Assembly (NCBI RefSeq): GCF_025996515.1
Contig: NZ_BLRH01000035.1
Location: forward strand, 434,001 to 498,000
DNA length: 64,000 nucleotides
DNA from: Rhizohabitans arisaemae
Lineage (GTDB): Bacteria; Actinomycetota; Actinomycetes; Streptosporangiales; Streptosporangiaceae
Direction: 5' to 3'
Below are positions 1 through 8,192 of the stretch, piece after piece (position 1 is the first letter of the stretch; every line of letters starts with the position of its first letter). The position numbers and the translations under genes were made by a program. The notes under the pieces are model-generated. The model searched no databases and was not told the DNA's origin. It saw only the letters and a list, made by a program, of their open reading frames with translations.

Positions 1-200
1 GGCTCCGGCCGGGGATGACCTTCGCCATCGAACCGTGGTTCGCCAGGACGACCGACCGCGTCGTGCACGACCGCGACGGCTGGACCATCCGCTCCGCCGA
101 CGGCTCCCGCACCGCCCACTCCGAACACACCGTCGCCGTCACCGAGACCGGCGCCCTGATCCTGACCGAAGGAGTCCCCCGGCTCTCCATGGCGACGTGA
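1..200 (+). CDS. map: Type I methionine aminopeptidase, C-terminal end (partial)
   Basis: The open frame enters from the left edge (first full codon at base 3) and ends in TGA at 198-200. The visible residues include LRPGMTFAIEPW near the start and later AHSEHTVAVTETG. These are the family's C-terminal blocks: the Glu of AIEP and the Glu of the SEHTVAVT block are metal ligands of the pita-bread fold. The enzyme removes the initiator Met from nascent proteins in the cytoplasm. The N-terminal two thirds, including the catalytic His and the first metal ligands, lie outside the window, so it cannot be told whether this is the main or a secondary map gene. Confidence 0.85.
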   Translation, partial: LRPGMTFAIEPWFARTTDRVVHDRDGWTIRSADGSRTAHSEHTVAVTETGALILTEGVPRLSMAT

Positions 201-373
201 ACCGCGCCGTCACCCCGGGACGACAAGCACGGGGACTCGATTTCGGCAAGAGCGGTGCGGGAAACCATCCGGTCACGCTGTCCGGCGAGAGCGTGACCCC
301 CGTCGATTTCGCGGTTCGGGCGTATCCGGAGGATCATTGACACGAGCCGTGGTTTCCCTCGACGATCTCATGT

Positions 374-2152
374 GTGGTGTCGCGGAGGTTCGTCTCCTTT
401 GTCGTGGCCGCTCTTCTCGCCATCGGACTGATTGTCGCCATACGCTGGCTGAGTTCCGATGAGACCGAGCCGCAGGCGAGTAAGTGCTCAGGCGACGCCG
501 TACAGGTGCGCCTGGCCTCCTCGCAGGACAAATTCGGGGTGCTCCAGCAGGCCGCCCGGGACTACAGCGGGCGTCAGGTCGGGGGGAAATGCGCCGAAGT
601 CCTGGTGGAGTCGGCGAACTCCGGCACCGTGATGCAGGCCTTGGCCCGAGGCTGGAACGAGCAGACCGACGGACCTCGCCCCGACGTGTGGAGTCCGGCG
701 GCGAACGCCTGGACGACCCTGGCCAGGCAGCGGGTCGGCACCGCCGACGGCACGCCGCCGATCCCGGAGGGCAAGGCGACCCCGATCGTCACCTCGCCGC
801 TGGTGATCGCCATGCCCGAGCCCATGGCGCGGGCGATCGGGTGGCCGGACAAGGCGATCGGCTGGGCCGAGCTCGCCGAGCTCGCCGCCGACCCCCGGGG
901 CTGGGCCCGGTTCGGCCGTCCGGAGTGGGGCGCGTTCAAGCTCGGCAAGACCAACCCAGAGTTCTCCACCAGCGGCCTGAACGCCACCATCGCCGCCTAC
1001 TTCGCCGCCGTCGGCTCCACCTCCGACCTCACCGTCCGCGACATCGAGAACGCCAAGGTCAAGGAGTTCGTCGGCAAGGTCGAGCGGTCGATCGTGCACT
1101 ACGGCGACATCACCTTGACGTTCCTGGCCAACCTGCAGCGGGCCGACGACAAGGGCGCCGCGCTGCGGTACATCTCCGCGGTCACCGTCGACGAGAACGG
1201 GGTCACCGACTACAACCGCGGCAATCCGTCCGGGGCGCCCGAGACCCTCGGCAAGCACGCTCCGCCGCGGACCAAGCTGGTGGCGATCTATCCCAAAGAG
1301 GGCACGCTCATCCATGACCATCCCTATGTACCGCTGACATGGATGGATTCCGGCAAGAAGGCCGTCGCCGACGATTTCCTGAAATATCTCCATTCAGCGC
1401 CGGTACAGAGCCTGTTCCAGTCGTACGGCTACCGCAGCCATGACGGTAAGCCGGGACCGCTGGCCACACCCGAGTACGGCCTGCGGCCCGACGCGAAGAT
1501 CGCCGAACTCAACGCGCCGTCGCCCCAGGTGCTCGCCAAGATCCTGGAGAGCTGGTCCGAACTGCGCAAACGGGCCAACGTCCTCATCGTGATCGACAAG
1601 TCCGGATCCATGGAACAGGAGGCGGCCGGCACCGGGAAGAACCGTCTGGAGGCGGCCAAGGACGCCGTGGTCAAGGCGTTGCCCCAGTTCCGCGCCGACG
1701 ACAAGGTCGGGCTGTGGGCCTTCTCCACCAAGCAGAACGGGGACCTGGACTACGTCGAGCTGGCCCCCGTCCAGGCGATAGCCCGGCACGGCACCGCGCT
1801 GCAGGACCGGACTCGGGAGCTGATCCCCGGCGGCGGGACCGGCCTGTACGACACCATGCTCGCCGCCGTGGAGAAGACCAAATCCACCTACGACCCTGAG
1901 GCGATCAACGCGGTCGTCTTCCTCACCGACGGCAAGAACGAGAAGAGCGGCGGGCTCTCCCTGGAGAACCTTCTGCCCAAACTGCAGCCCACCGGGGAGC
2001 AGGACGTCCGGATCTTCACCATCGGCTACGCCGACGAAGCCGACCAGGAGGCCCTCCAGCAGATCGCCACCGCCTCCGAAGGCGCCAACTACGACGCCTC
2101 CCGAGCCGACGCGATCGACCGGGTGTTCACGGCGGTGATCTCCAACTTCTGA
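374..2152 (+). CDS. Exported solute-binding/VWA-domain fusion protein
   Basis: The protein has 592 residues and starts at GTG 374. Residues about 5-24 form one hydrophobic membrane anchor or signal. Residues about 40-370 resemble a type II periplasmic solute-binding fold of the extracellular-binding-protein family. The last roughly 190 residues are a von Willebrand factor A domain whose MIDAS motif (IDKSGSM, near residue 406) is intact, with a second block FLTDG further on. VWA domains bind a divalent metal and partner proteins, so this is probably a membrane-anchored extracellular scaffold or sensor. Its stop overlaps the next start (TGATG), which indicates an operon with the two following genes. 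The ligand is unknown. Confidence 0.75.
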   Translation: MVSRRFVSFVVAALLAIGLIVAIRWLSSDETEPQASKCSGDAVQVRLASSQDKFGVLQQAARDYSGRQVGGKCAEVLVESANSGTVMQALARGWNEQTDGPRPDVWSPAANAWTTLARQRVGTADGTPPIPEGKATPIVTSPLVIAMPEPMARAIGWPDKAIGWAELAELAADPRGWARFGRPEWGAFKLGKTNPEFSTSGLNATIAAYFAAVGSTSDLTVRDIENAKVKEFVGKVERSIVHYGDITLTFLANLQRADDKGAALRYISAVTVDENGVTDYNRGNPSGAPETLGKHAPPRTKLVAIYPKEGTLIHDHPYVPLTWMDSGKKAVADDFLKYLHSAPVQSLFQSYGYRSHDGKPGPLATPEYGLRPDAKIAELNAPSPQVLAKILESWSELRKRANVLIVIDKSGSMEQEAAGTGKNRLEAAKDAVVKALPQFRADDKVGLWAFSTKQNGDLDYVELAPVQAIARHGTALQDRTRELIPGGGTGLYDTMLAAVEKTKSTYDPEAINAVVFLTDGKNEKSGGLSLENLLPKLQPTGEQDVRIFTIGYADEADQEALQQIATASEGANYDASRADAIDRVFTAVISNF

Positions 2153-2886
2153 TGAAACGCCTGATGAAGGAGTTACGCGACCCCTGGGGCCTGCTGCTCG
2201 GGGCCACGGCGGGCGGTGTCGCCTGGGCCGCGAGCGTGCACCCCGCCGCGGCCGCGCTGGTCGGCGTCTCCTGCTGGGTGGCCAAAGCCGGCGTCGGCGC
2301 TTACCAGACGCGTGGCGAAAGCCGTACCGAACTCGGCGTGGACCCCCGCAGCGGGGAGGCGGAGTGGCTGAGACGGGGCGGCGCGGCGGCCCGGCAGTTC
2401 GCCGAGCTGGCCGCGTCGCTCCCGCCCGGACCGGTGAGCGAGCGGATCGAGGCGCTGGCCCCGCACGTCGACGACGCGGTCACCACGCTACGCCGGTTGG
2501 CGGGCCAGGCATCCCTGGTGGATCGGGCCGCCGCCAGGATCGACGCGGGTTTCCTCCGCCAGGAACGCCGGCGATTGACCCACGCACAGCAGCAGGCGAC
2601 TCCGGAACTCGCCGCCGAGCGGGCCCGTTCGCTCGCCGGAGTGGAGGCGCAGCTCGCCGTACACGATCGGCTGACCGGAACCTGGAGCCTGCTGCTGGCC
2701 CGCCTGGAGTCCGGCGCGATCGGGCTGGAGAGCCTGCTGGCCCGGGTGGTGGAGCTGTCGGCGCTCTCGGCCACCGGCTCACCGGAACGGCTCCGGGCGC
2801 TGGACGAACTGTCCGAGGAACTCGACGGCATCCGGCAGGCCCTGCACGAGACCGAGGACATCACCAGGACCGTCCTGGACGGATGA
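2152..2886 (+). CDS. Membrane-anchored coiled-coil protein, function unknown
   Basis: The protein has 244 residues. Its ATG overlaps the upstream TGA by one base, so translation is likely coupled. A hydrophobic stretch at about residues 12-47 (Ala/Val/Gly-rich) probably forms one or two membrane segments. The rest is charged and heptad-like, with Leu/Ala/Glu/Arg-rich helices at about residues 75-240. I recognise no catalytic motif. The position between a VWA-type exported protein and a PspA-like protein suggests an envelope-associated scaffold that links the outside sensor to the inside coat protein; this is inference from gene order. Confidence 0.6.
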   Translation: MKRLMKELRDPWGLLLGATAGGVAWAASVHPAAAALVGVSCWVAKAGVGAYQTRGESRTELGVDPRSGEAEWLRRGGAAARQFAELAASLPPGPVSERIEALAPHVDDAVTTLRRLAGQASLVDRAAARIDAGFLRQERRRLTHAQQQATPELAAERARSLAGVEAQLAVHDRLTGTWSLLLARLESGAIGLESLLARVVELSALSATGSPERLRALDELSEELDGIRQALHETEDITRTVLDG

Positions 2887-2896
2887 GGGGGCGGCC

Positions 2897-3586
2897 GTGC
2901 TGGGGCGGATCAAGCGGATGTGGAGGAACCTCGCCGATCGGCGGGTCGACCCCCGCGAGCAGATCAGGCAGGCCATGGAGGAGGGCAGACGCCGGCACCA
3001 CCGGCTGCGTGAGCAGGCCGCGATCGTCATCGGCAGGGAACACGAACTCCGGGCACGCCACACCCGGGCGCAGGACCGGGTGGCCGACCTGGAGAGCCGG
3101 ACCACGCAGGCCCTGGTCCTCGCCAACCGCGCCCGGACAGCCGGAAACCCGGACAAGGCGGAGGCCCATGAGCGTCAGGCCCGCCTGCTCGCCGGGGAGC
3201 TCGTCAACGCGGTCGAGGCCGTCGGGCAGCGGGAGAGCCAGCTTGACCAGGCCGTTCAGGCCACCGAGGTGGCCCGCTCCACGGTCGAGCGCAGCGCGCT
3301 GAGTCTGCGCAGGCGCCTGGTGGAGTTGAGCGCACTGCTCTCCCGCGCCGAGCAGACCCGTATGCAGCTGGAGATCAACGCTGCTTTGCAGCGGCTGGAC
3401 CCGGTCGCGTCCCAGGGGGACCCGCTGGCCCTGGAACGTCTCCGCGAACGGGTCGACGACGATCACGCCCGCGCCTTCGGCGAAGCACAGGCCCTGACCG
3501 GCCCCGTCGACCTCGACCGTGAGCTCCGCGAAGCCGTCGTCGACGACATCCTGGACCGCCTCCGGCGCAAAGCCGAAGGCGAGTGA
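2897..3586 (+). CDS. PspA/IM30-family protein
   Basis: The protein has 229 residues and starts at GTG 2897 with a GAGGGGG ribosome site just upstream. It is almost entirely alpha-helical coiled coil. The N-terminus (LGRIKRMWRN, then DPREQIRQAMEE) matches the start of PspA/IM30 proteins: an amphipathic helix followed by the long hairpin. The length equals the family's usual 220-250 residues. PspA proteins form membrane-binding rods or rings that protect membranes under stress. It is the last gene of the operon with the VWA and membrane proteins, and a hairpin terminator follows. Confidence 0.7.
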   Translation: MLGRIKRMWRNLADRRVDPREQIRQAMEEGRRRHHRLREQAAIVIGREHELRARHTRAQDRVADLESRTTQALVLANRARTAGNPDKAEAHERQARLLAGELVNAVEAVGQRESQLDQAVQATEVARSTVERSALSLRRRLVELSALLSRAEQTRMQLEINAALQRLDPVASQGDPLALERLRERVDDDHARAFGEAQALTGPVDLDRELREAVVDDILDRLRRKAEGE

Positions 3587-3940
3587 GGCTCCCGCTTCGC
3601 GACGGCCGTAAGATCCGGAGATCGCTCAAGAGGTTTCCGCCGGAAAAGGCGATGGGGAGCGGCCCATCAAGGGCGGCTCCCCAGCCTTAGTCCTGGGCAG
3701 CTTACAGGTGTTGTGAGACATTTGAGCGCATATTTGGGAGAGACTCAGCCGGGCCTTCTCCGATCGACAACCGTCACCTGGCGACCGGAAAATCCGCGAA
3801 ACCATCTACATAGTGATTATGGGTGATCAGTTCCGTCTCCCAGGCACGATCACTCGGCAGCCGAGTCAGGGGCGGAGCAGGTGGAGGATCTGCGCTGATC
3901 AGGTGGAACTACTACAGTAACCATGGACAGAGGGGGATAC
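3587..3940 (+). promoter_or_regulatory. Leader and candidate promoter of the DUF262-hipA operon
   Basis: This 354-base gap holds the terminator at 3654-3682 and then a relatively AT-rich stretch. A TANNNT-type -10 candidate, TACAGT, lies at 3913-3918. AGGGGG at 3931-3936 is a good ribosome site for GTG 3941. A transcript starting about 7 bases after the -10 would begin downstream of ATG 3923, which makes GTG 3941 the more likely start. No convincing -35 was found. Confidence 0.3.
3654..3682 (+). terminator. Hairpin terminator after the PspA-like gene
   Basis: GGGGAGC and GCTCCCC form a 7-bp stem. An inner GCCC/GGGC stem closes a 5-base ATCAA loop, with one G-G mismatch between the two. There is no T-tract, which is common in high-GC actinomycetes. 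It lies about 70 bases after the operon's last stop. Confidence 0.5.
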
Positions 3941-5563
3941 GTGGCCACTGTGACTCGGCCCAAGGTTGAGAGTGCCTTACCGAGTGAACTCGTTGATTGG
4001 GTTCTCTCCGGTCGGATCAGGATGCCATCTTTCCAACGGTCCTACCGATGGGATACCCATGATGTCACCGAACTTTTCGACAGTATTCTGCGTGGGTATC
4101 CGATTGGAAATCTGCTGGTCTGGCAACGCTCAGCGGCTGCAGAAGTCGTTACCATCGGTCATCTTCAGATTGATGCGGCTGAGCGTGGTGACGCCTACTG
4201 GGTTGTCGATGGACAGCAGCGGATAACAAGCTTGGTAAGCGCACTCACGGCTACATCGGAGACAGTGGATCCTAGGTTTCGGATCTATTTTGATCTGGAA
4301 GAGGGCAGGTTTGTCTCGCTTCCTCGACGGAGAAAGCCTGCAGATCACTGGATGCCTATGGCCCTTGCCCTGAACACTGCGCGGGCGAATGCCTGGATCA
4401 GGGCTCGGCCTCAACTTGATGAGCGTCAGATTCTATTGGCTGATCAGGTTGTCGCTGCAGTCAGGGACTATCGGATTCCCATGTATGTGGTCACGGGTGA
4501 CGACGATCACGCGCTGCGTGATATTTTCGATCGAATGAACACTTTTGGGAAGCCGTTGAAGAGCGCTGAGGTTTTCAATGCTCTTCATTCAGTCTCAAGA
4601 GAGCATCGACCGAGTGACTTGCGTACACTCTCAACGAGTGTCCGATCTTTCGGATTCGGTGAGTTTTCCGAACAAGTGCTGATGCAGAGCCTGTTGGCCA
4701 TTCGTGGTGCAAAGGTGGACCGAGACTTCCGGAGGGAATTCAAGGACGACTCCGATAGGCAGGATGCCTTTCGTACTACTGAGCGGGCACTGGGTCATGT
4801 GGCTGACTTTCTTCGCGATGTGGCTGATATACCCCATGTCCGCTTATTGCCATATTCTCTCTATGTGCCGGTCCTTGCGCGCTTCGTGGCGAAGTTTGGT
4901 CCTCCGCAAGGTCGGGCTGCCGAGCTTCTGCGTCGCTGGATCTGGCGGGGTGCTGTCCTCGGTGTCGCACCTCAGGGAAATACGGTGGGTATTCGGCAGG
5001 GTGCGTCGGCTGTGACCGGGGACCCGGTGTCGAGTGCGGATCGTTTGCTGCGTCTCTTGCCGACCAAACCCGGACAAGTCTGGGAGCCTGATCTTTCGCA
5101 GGTTCAGCTGAACAGGGCTCAGGCGAAGATCAACACCCTCGGACTTCTCTCGCTGCGTCCCCGAAATCTCCTGAAATTGGACGCACACGGCAGTGCTCTG
5201 GATGTAAGGTCCATCCTTGATGAATCCGCTGTACTGGTGCCTATAATTCCTGGTTTGAAGTCTGCTCTAGGGCAGAGTATGGCAAATCGGATGATCCATC
5301 CAGTATCTCGGTCGGTCGACTTATATGAGGCCTTGACGGGTGGATCTATCGAGGCCGAGATACTGGGGAGTCACTGTCTGGATGGCAGTGCCATTGAATT
5401 ACTGCGAACAGGTGACGAGTTGGGGTTTCTGCAGCGTCGTGCCAAGGCGGTTCGAGAGGTGATCGCTAATCACGTGCAGGATCGTGCACTCTTCGGGTTC
5501 CGTGACGGTCCTGATCTTGCTTCTCTGATGGAAGACATGGAGGAGGAGAGTGGGCTCGCGTAG
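3941..5563 (+). CDS. DUF262 (GmrS-like) domain protein
   Basis: The protein has 540 residues from GTG 3941; ATG 3923 is an in-frame alternative but lacks a well-placed ribosome site. The N-terminal DUF262 motifs are clear: MPSFQRSYRW near residues 28-37 and WVVDGQQRITSL near residue 90. DUF262 domains are ParB/Srx-like folds that bind or hydrolyse nucleotides. They form the S part of type IV GmrSD restriction enzymes and part of other phage-defence proteins. The C-terminal half (about residue 250 on) contains no HNH motif that I can see, so it is not a complete GmrSD. Base composition is visibly lower in GC than the neighbours, suggesting transfer. It overlaps the hipA-like gene by 14 bases, so the two are probably made together. 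Confidence 0.75.
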   Translation: MATVTRPKVESALPSELVDWVLSGRIRMPSFQRSYRWDTHDVTELFDSILRGYPIGNLLVWQRSAAAEVVTIGHLQIDAAERGDAYWVVDGQQRITSLVSALTATSETVDPRFRIYFDLEEGRFVSLPRRRKPADHWMPMALALNTARANAWIRARPQLDERQILLADQVVAAVRDYRIPMYVVTGDDDHALRDIFDRMNTFGKPLKSAEVFNALHSVSREHRPSDLRTLSTSVRSFGFGEFSEQVLMQSLLAIRGAKVDRDFRREFKDDSDRQDAFRTTERALGHVADFLRDVADIPHVRLLPYSLYVPVLARFVAKFGPPQGRAAELLRRWIWRGAVLGVAPQGNTVGIRQGASAVTGDPVSSADRLLRLLPTKPGQVWEPDLSQVQLNRAQAKINTLGLLSLRPRNLLKLDAHGSALDVRSILDESAVLVPIIPGLKSALGQSMANRMIHPVSRSVDLYEALTGGSIEAEILGSHCLDGSAIELLRTGDELGFLQRRAKAVREVIANHVQDRALFGFRDGPDLASLMEDMEEESGLA

Positions 5564-6764
5564 CGTGACAGCTGGTGTCTACTTATCCAACCGGCGCGTC
5601 GGTACTCTCGGTTATCTCGACGGCAATACGTGGTTCGACTACGAGGATCGGGAACCAGGACATCCTGTCCTCGGACAGGCGTTCGAGGCCGAACCGAATC
5701 GTCGGCGGACCGCCAGTGGTGCGCTGCCCGCATGGTTCGCCAATCTCCTACCGGAGGCAGGGAGCGGCCTTCGTCAGATAGTCGGCAGGGAGCTCGGTCG
5801 TAACAACCCCCACGACTTTCAGGTAATGACCTACCTGGGCGATGACCTCCCCGGAGCTGTGCGGGTCGTTCCGGATAGCGATCTCGGTGAGATCTCGGGA
5901 CTCTCCGAACGGCAACCTGAGATCGGCGGCCAGATCGTGCGCTTCTCCCTGGCCGGCGTACAGGCGAAGTTCTCGATGAGCTGGGAGGGCAAGGGCTTGG
6001 TACTTCCGGCCTCGGGCCGAGGAGGTGACTGGATCGTCAAGCTTCCCGACCGCAGGTTCCCCGATGTACCCGCCAACGAGTTCGCGATGCTCCAGTGGGC
6101 ACGCCATGCGGGTATCGAGGTGCCTGAGCTTGAGCTGATCAACGGAAGCATGTTGAAAGGGCTGCCGGAGAACCTCATAGCTCACGACGAGTACGCGCTG
6201 GCCATAAAACGTTTCGATCGAACGCCTGGCGGTCGGGTCCATCAGGAAGACTTCGCCCAAGTGAGGGAGGCTTCGGTGGAGAGCAAGTACGACCGAGCCA
6301 CCTACAGCGGGCTGGCGAGGTTCCTGAAAGTGGTGTGTCCTCAGGACATCGCGGAGTATGTCCGCCGACTGGCAACCATGGTCGTGATCGGCAACCTCGA
6401 CGCCCACCTGAAAAACTGGACTCTGCGCTACCCCGATGGTCGCACCACGCGGCTGTCACCCGCCTACGATTTCGTCTCCGTCTCCGCCTATCCGGAGTTT
6501 CGCAACGACGAGCTGGCCTTCGCCCTCGACGGTGGGAGAGTAGCCAGGAACATCACTATGGATCATTTCCGAAGCTTCGCCCGTCGCGCATACCTGGATG
6601 TCGATGAAGTCGTTCCCATCGTGAGCAGAACGGTCGGCATACTCGCCGAAACCTGGCAGCAAGTTGCCCGGGACTGCCCGGTTCCCGATTTCGTGCGTCA
6701 GCACATCGATCAGAGGATTGCTTCACTCCCGCTGATCCGGGAAGCTCGGCCAACCTCGGATTGA
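5550..6764 (+). CDS. HipA-family Ser/Thr kinase toxin
   Basis: The protein has 404 residues, within the family's 400-440. Start GTG 5550 has AGGAGG 3 bases upstream; GTG 5565 is an alternative. The N-terminal HipA_N domain covers about residues 8-110. The kinase core shows the gly-rich loop SLAGVQAKFS (133-142), the Lys of VKLPD (about 164), the catalytic block GNLDAHLKNW (281-290, giving D284, H286, K288, N289) and the metal-binding Asp of YDFVS (about 307). All expected residues are present, so it should be active. HipA kinases phosphorylate targets such as GltX and halt growth. The usual upstream HipB (Xre) antitoxin is absent; its place is taken by the overlapping DUF262 gene. Confidence 0.88.
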   Translation: MGSRSVTAGVYLSNRRVGTLGYLDGNTWFDYEDREPGHPVLGQAFEAEPNRRRTASGALPAWFANLLPEAGSGLRQIVGRELGRNNPHDFQVMTYLGDDLPGAVRVVPDSDLGEISGLSERQPEIGGQIVRFSLAGVQAKFSMSWEGKGLVLPASGRGGDWIVKLPDRRFPDVPANEFAMLQWARHAGIEVPELELINGSMLKGLPENLIAHDEYALAIKRFDRTPGGRVHQEDFAQVREASVESKYDRATYSGLARFLKVVCPQDIAEYVRRLATMVVIGNLDAHLKNWTLRYPDGRTTRLSPAYDFVSVSAYPEFRNDELAFALDGGRVARNITMDHFRSFARRAYLDVDEVVPIVSRTVGILAETWQQVARDCPVPDFVRQHIDQRIASLPLIREARPTSD

Positions 6765-6960
6765 TCGGGAGGCGGATGTCTTGCCGTCCACAATGCCTGA
6801 GCCGCTTGCTTCCGGAGTCACAGAACAGTCCCACTGCCCGAAGCTCCCTGGTCGGGGTTGATCCGGCCGGAACGCCATCCTGGCTCCGGATGCTGCGGGC
6901 GTCGAAGCCGACGATGGACAGCCCGTCCTCGGCGGCCACCCGACCGATTGGGCGATCACA

Positions 6961-8127
6961 TCAACCGAACCGTGGCGGGGTGTCGGTATGGGCGCGGCCT
7001 GTCCTGCCCGGCGGCTCACCCGTGGCGACCTCGCTGAGGACGGCGTGTACCGCGACGGCCACTCTGGCCGGGGAGTAGCGCGCCCGGACCGCAGCGGAGT
7101 GGCGGGCCGCGACCTCGGTGTCCGGGCCGGTGGTCGCCAGCTCGACGAGGCGTTCCCGGAGTTCGCCGACGTCTTGGTAGAGGACCTGAGGATCGTCGCC
7201 GGTGACCTCGGGATAGGCGCCGATCCGAGGAAGAAGACAGTGATTGGCGGTGGCCATCGCTTCCAGGGTCGCGACGCCGAGGCTCTCGTGCGTGGCCGTG
7301 CTGATCTGGATGTCGCTGTGCCACAGCGCCGTGTAGTAGTCGTCGATCGGCAGGTCGTCGCCGTACTCGATGCGGCCGGGATAAGCGGCGGCCAGGTCCC
7401 GGAGACGGCCGGCCCACGGAGACTGTTCGGGGAAGCGCCTGGTCACCAGGATGCGCGCCGCGGTGTTTTCGAGGGCGTCCGCCGCCACGTCGAGAAAGAC
7501 CCCGGGCTGTTTGGCGGTGTTCGGCGCATGGTTGAACACGACGGTGATGCCGTCGCGGACATCCGCCCGCCGGGCCGCGTCGATCCTTTCGAGGTCGAGG
7601 GGCAATCCCACCACACGGAGTTTTCCGGCGAGCGCGTCGGCGGCCTTCTCGCTGACCGAGCGAACGCCGCCGAGAATCGTGCTGCGCATGTAGTCGCTGA
7701 CCGTCAGAACCCGGTCCGCCGCCATCAGGTTGCCGAGGTCGGCCCAGCGAAGCTCAGGGTAGTGCTCGAACCGGAAGAGGTCGGTCTCGTCCCAGTGGCT
7801 GCCGTGCGTATAGGTCACCAGTGGCAGTGCGGCGGTGTCGTCGAGCACCCACCGCAGGTCCGCGGTGAACGGCCAGAACGCGTGGAAGGCCAGCACCACG
7901 TCGTAGCGCGCGCCGGTGACCGCGGTCTCGACCGCCGTGAGCATCTCCCCGGTCCACACCGTGCGCCGCCGGGCGTCCGACGCGACGACGTCCACGTGCA
8001 GGCCCAGCCCGCGCAGGCCCGTGACGAGCGCCGCGGCCGAGGTGACGCCGAATCCCAGCGCGGCGCTGACCTCGACGGGACCGCTGTCGGCCGTATGGAC
8101 GTACGTTGCGACAAAGAGGATTCTCAA
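6961..8127 (-). CDS. Family 4-type (GT-B) glycosyltransferase
   Basis: The protein has 388 residues and starts at TTG 8127, which has a strong GGAGG 8 bases upstream; this rare start may limit output. The Rossmann start RILFVATYVHTAD is followed by an acceptor-binding half, and the donor half contains the EX7E-type block THESLGVATLEAMA (about residues 280-293) diagnostic of GT4 retaining transferases. There is no signal peptide, so it acts in the cytoplasm on an unknown acceptor. It is transcribed divergently from the STAND/ARH gene with only 65 bases between the starts, so the two probably share a control region. It converges with the hipA-like gene. Confidence 0.8.
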   Translation of the reverse strand: MRILFVATYVHTADSGPVEVSAALGFGVTSAAALVTGLRGLGLHVDVVASDARRRTVWTGEMLTAVETAVTGARYDVVLAFHAFWPFTADLRWVLDDTAALPLVTYTHGSHWDETDLFRFEHYPELRWADLGNLMAADRVLTVSDYMRSTILGGVRSVSEKAADALAGKLRVVGLPLDLERIDAARRADVRDGITVVFNHAPNTAKQPGVFLDVAADALENTAARILVTRRFPEQSPWAGRLRDLAAAYPGRIEYGDDLPIDDYYTALWHSDIQISTATHESLGVATLEAMATANHCLLPRIGAYPEVTGDDPQVLYQDVGELRERLVELATTGPDTEVAARHSAAVRARYSPARVAVAVHAVLSEVATGEPPGRTGRAHTDTPPRFG

Positions 8128-8192
8128 AAGGTTCCTCCTATGGGACGTTTCTTGTGTCGGATGCGTGCACAGTCAATGTGATCGGATCCTTA
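8128..8192. promoter_or_regulatory. Short divergent control region
   Basis: Only 65 bases separate the TTG start of the glycosyltransferase gene from the ATG of the STAND/ARH gene. Both promoters must overlap here or reach into the coding sequences. It contains the GGAGG ribosome site of the minus-strand gene. No clear operator palindrome was seen. Confidence 0.35.

Noticed and set aside
8106-8192. Longer N-terminus for the STAND/ARH protein starting at 8106
   Set aside because: It would overlap the divergent glycosyltransferase start and its ribosome site; the sequence added has no fold-like pattern.
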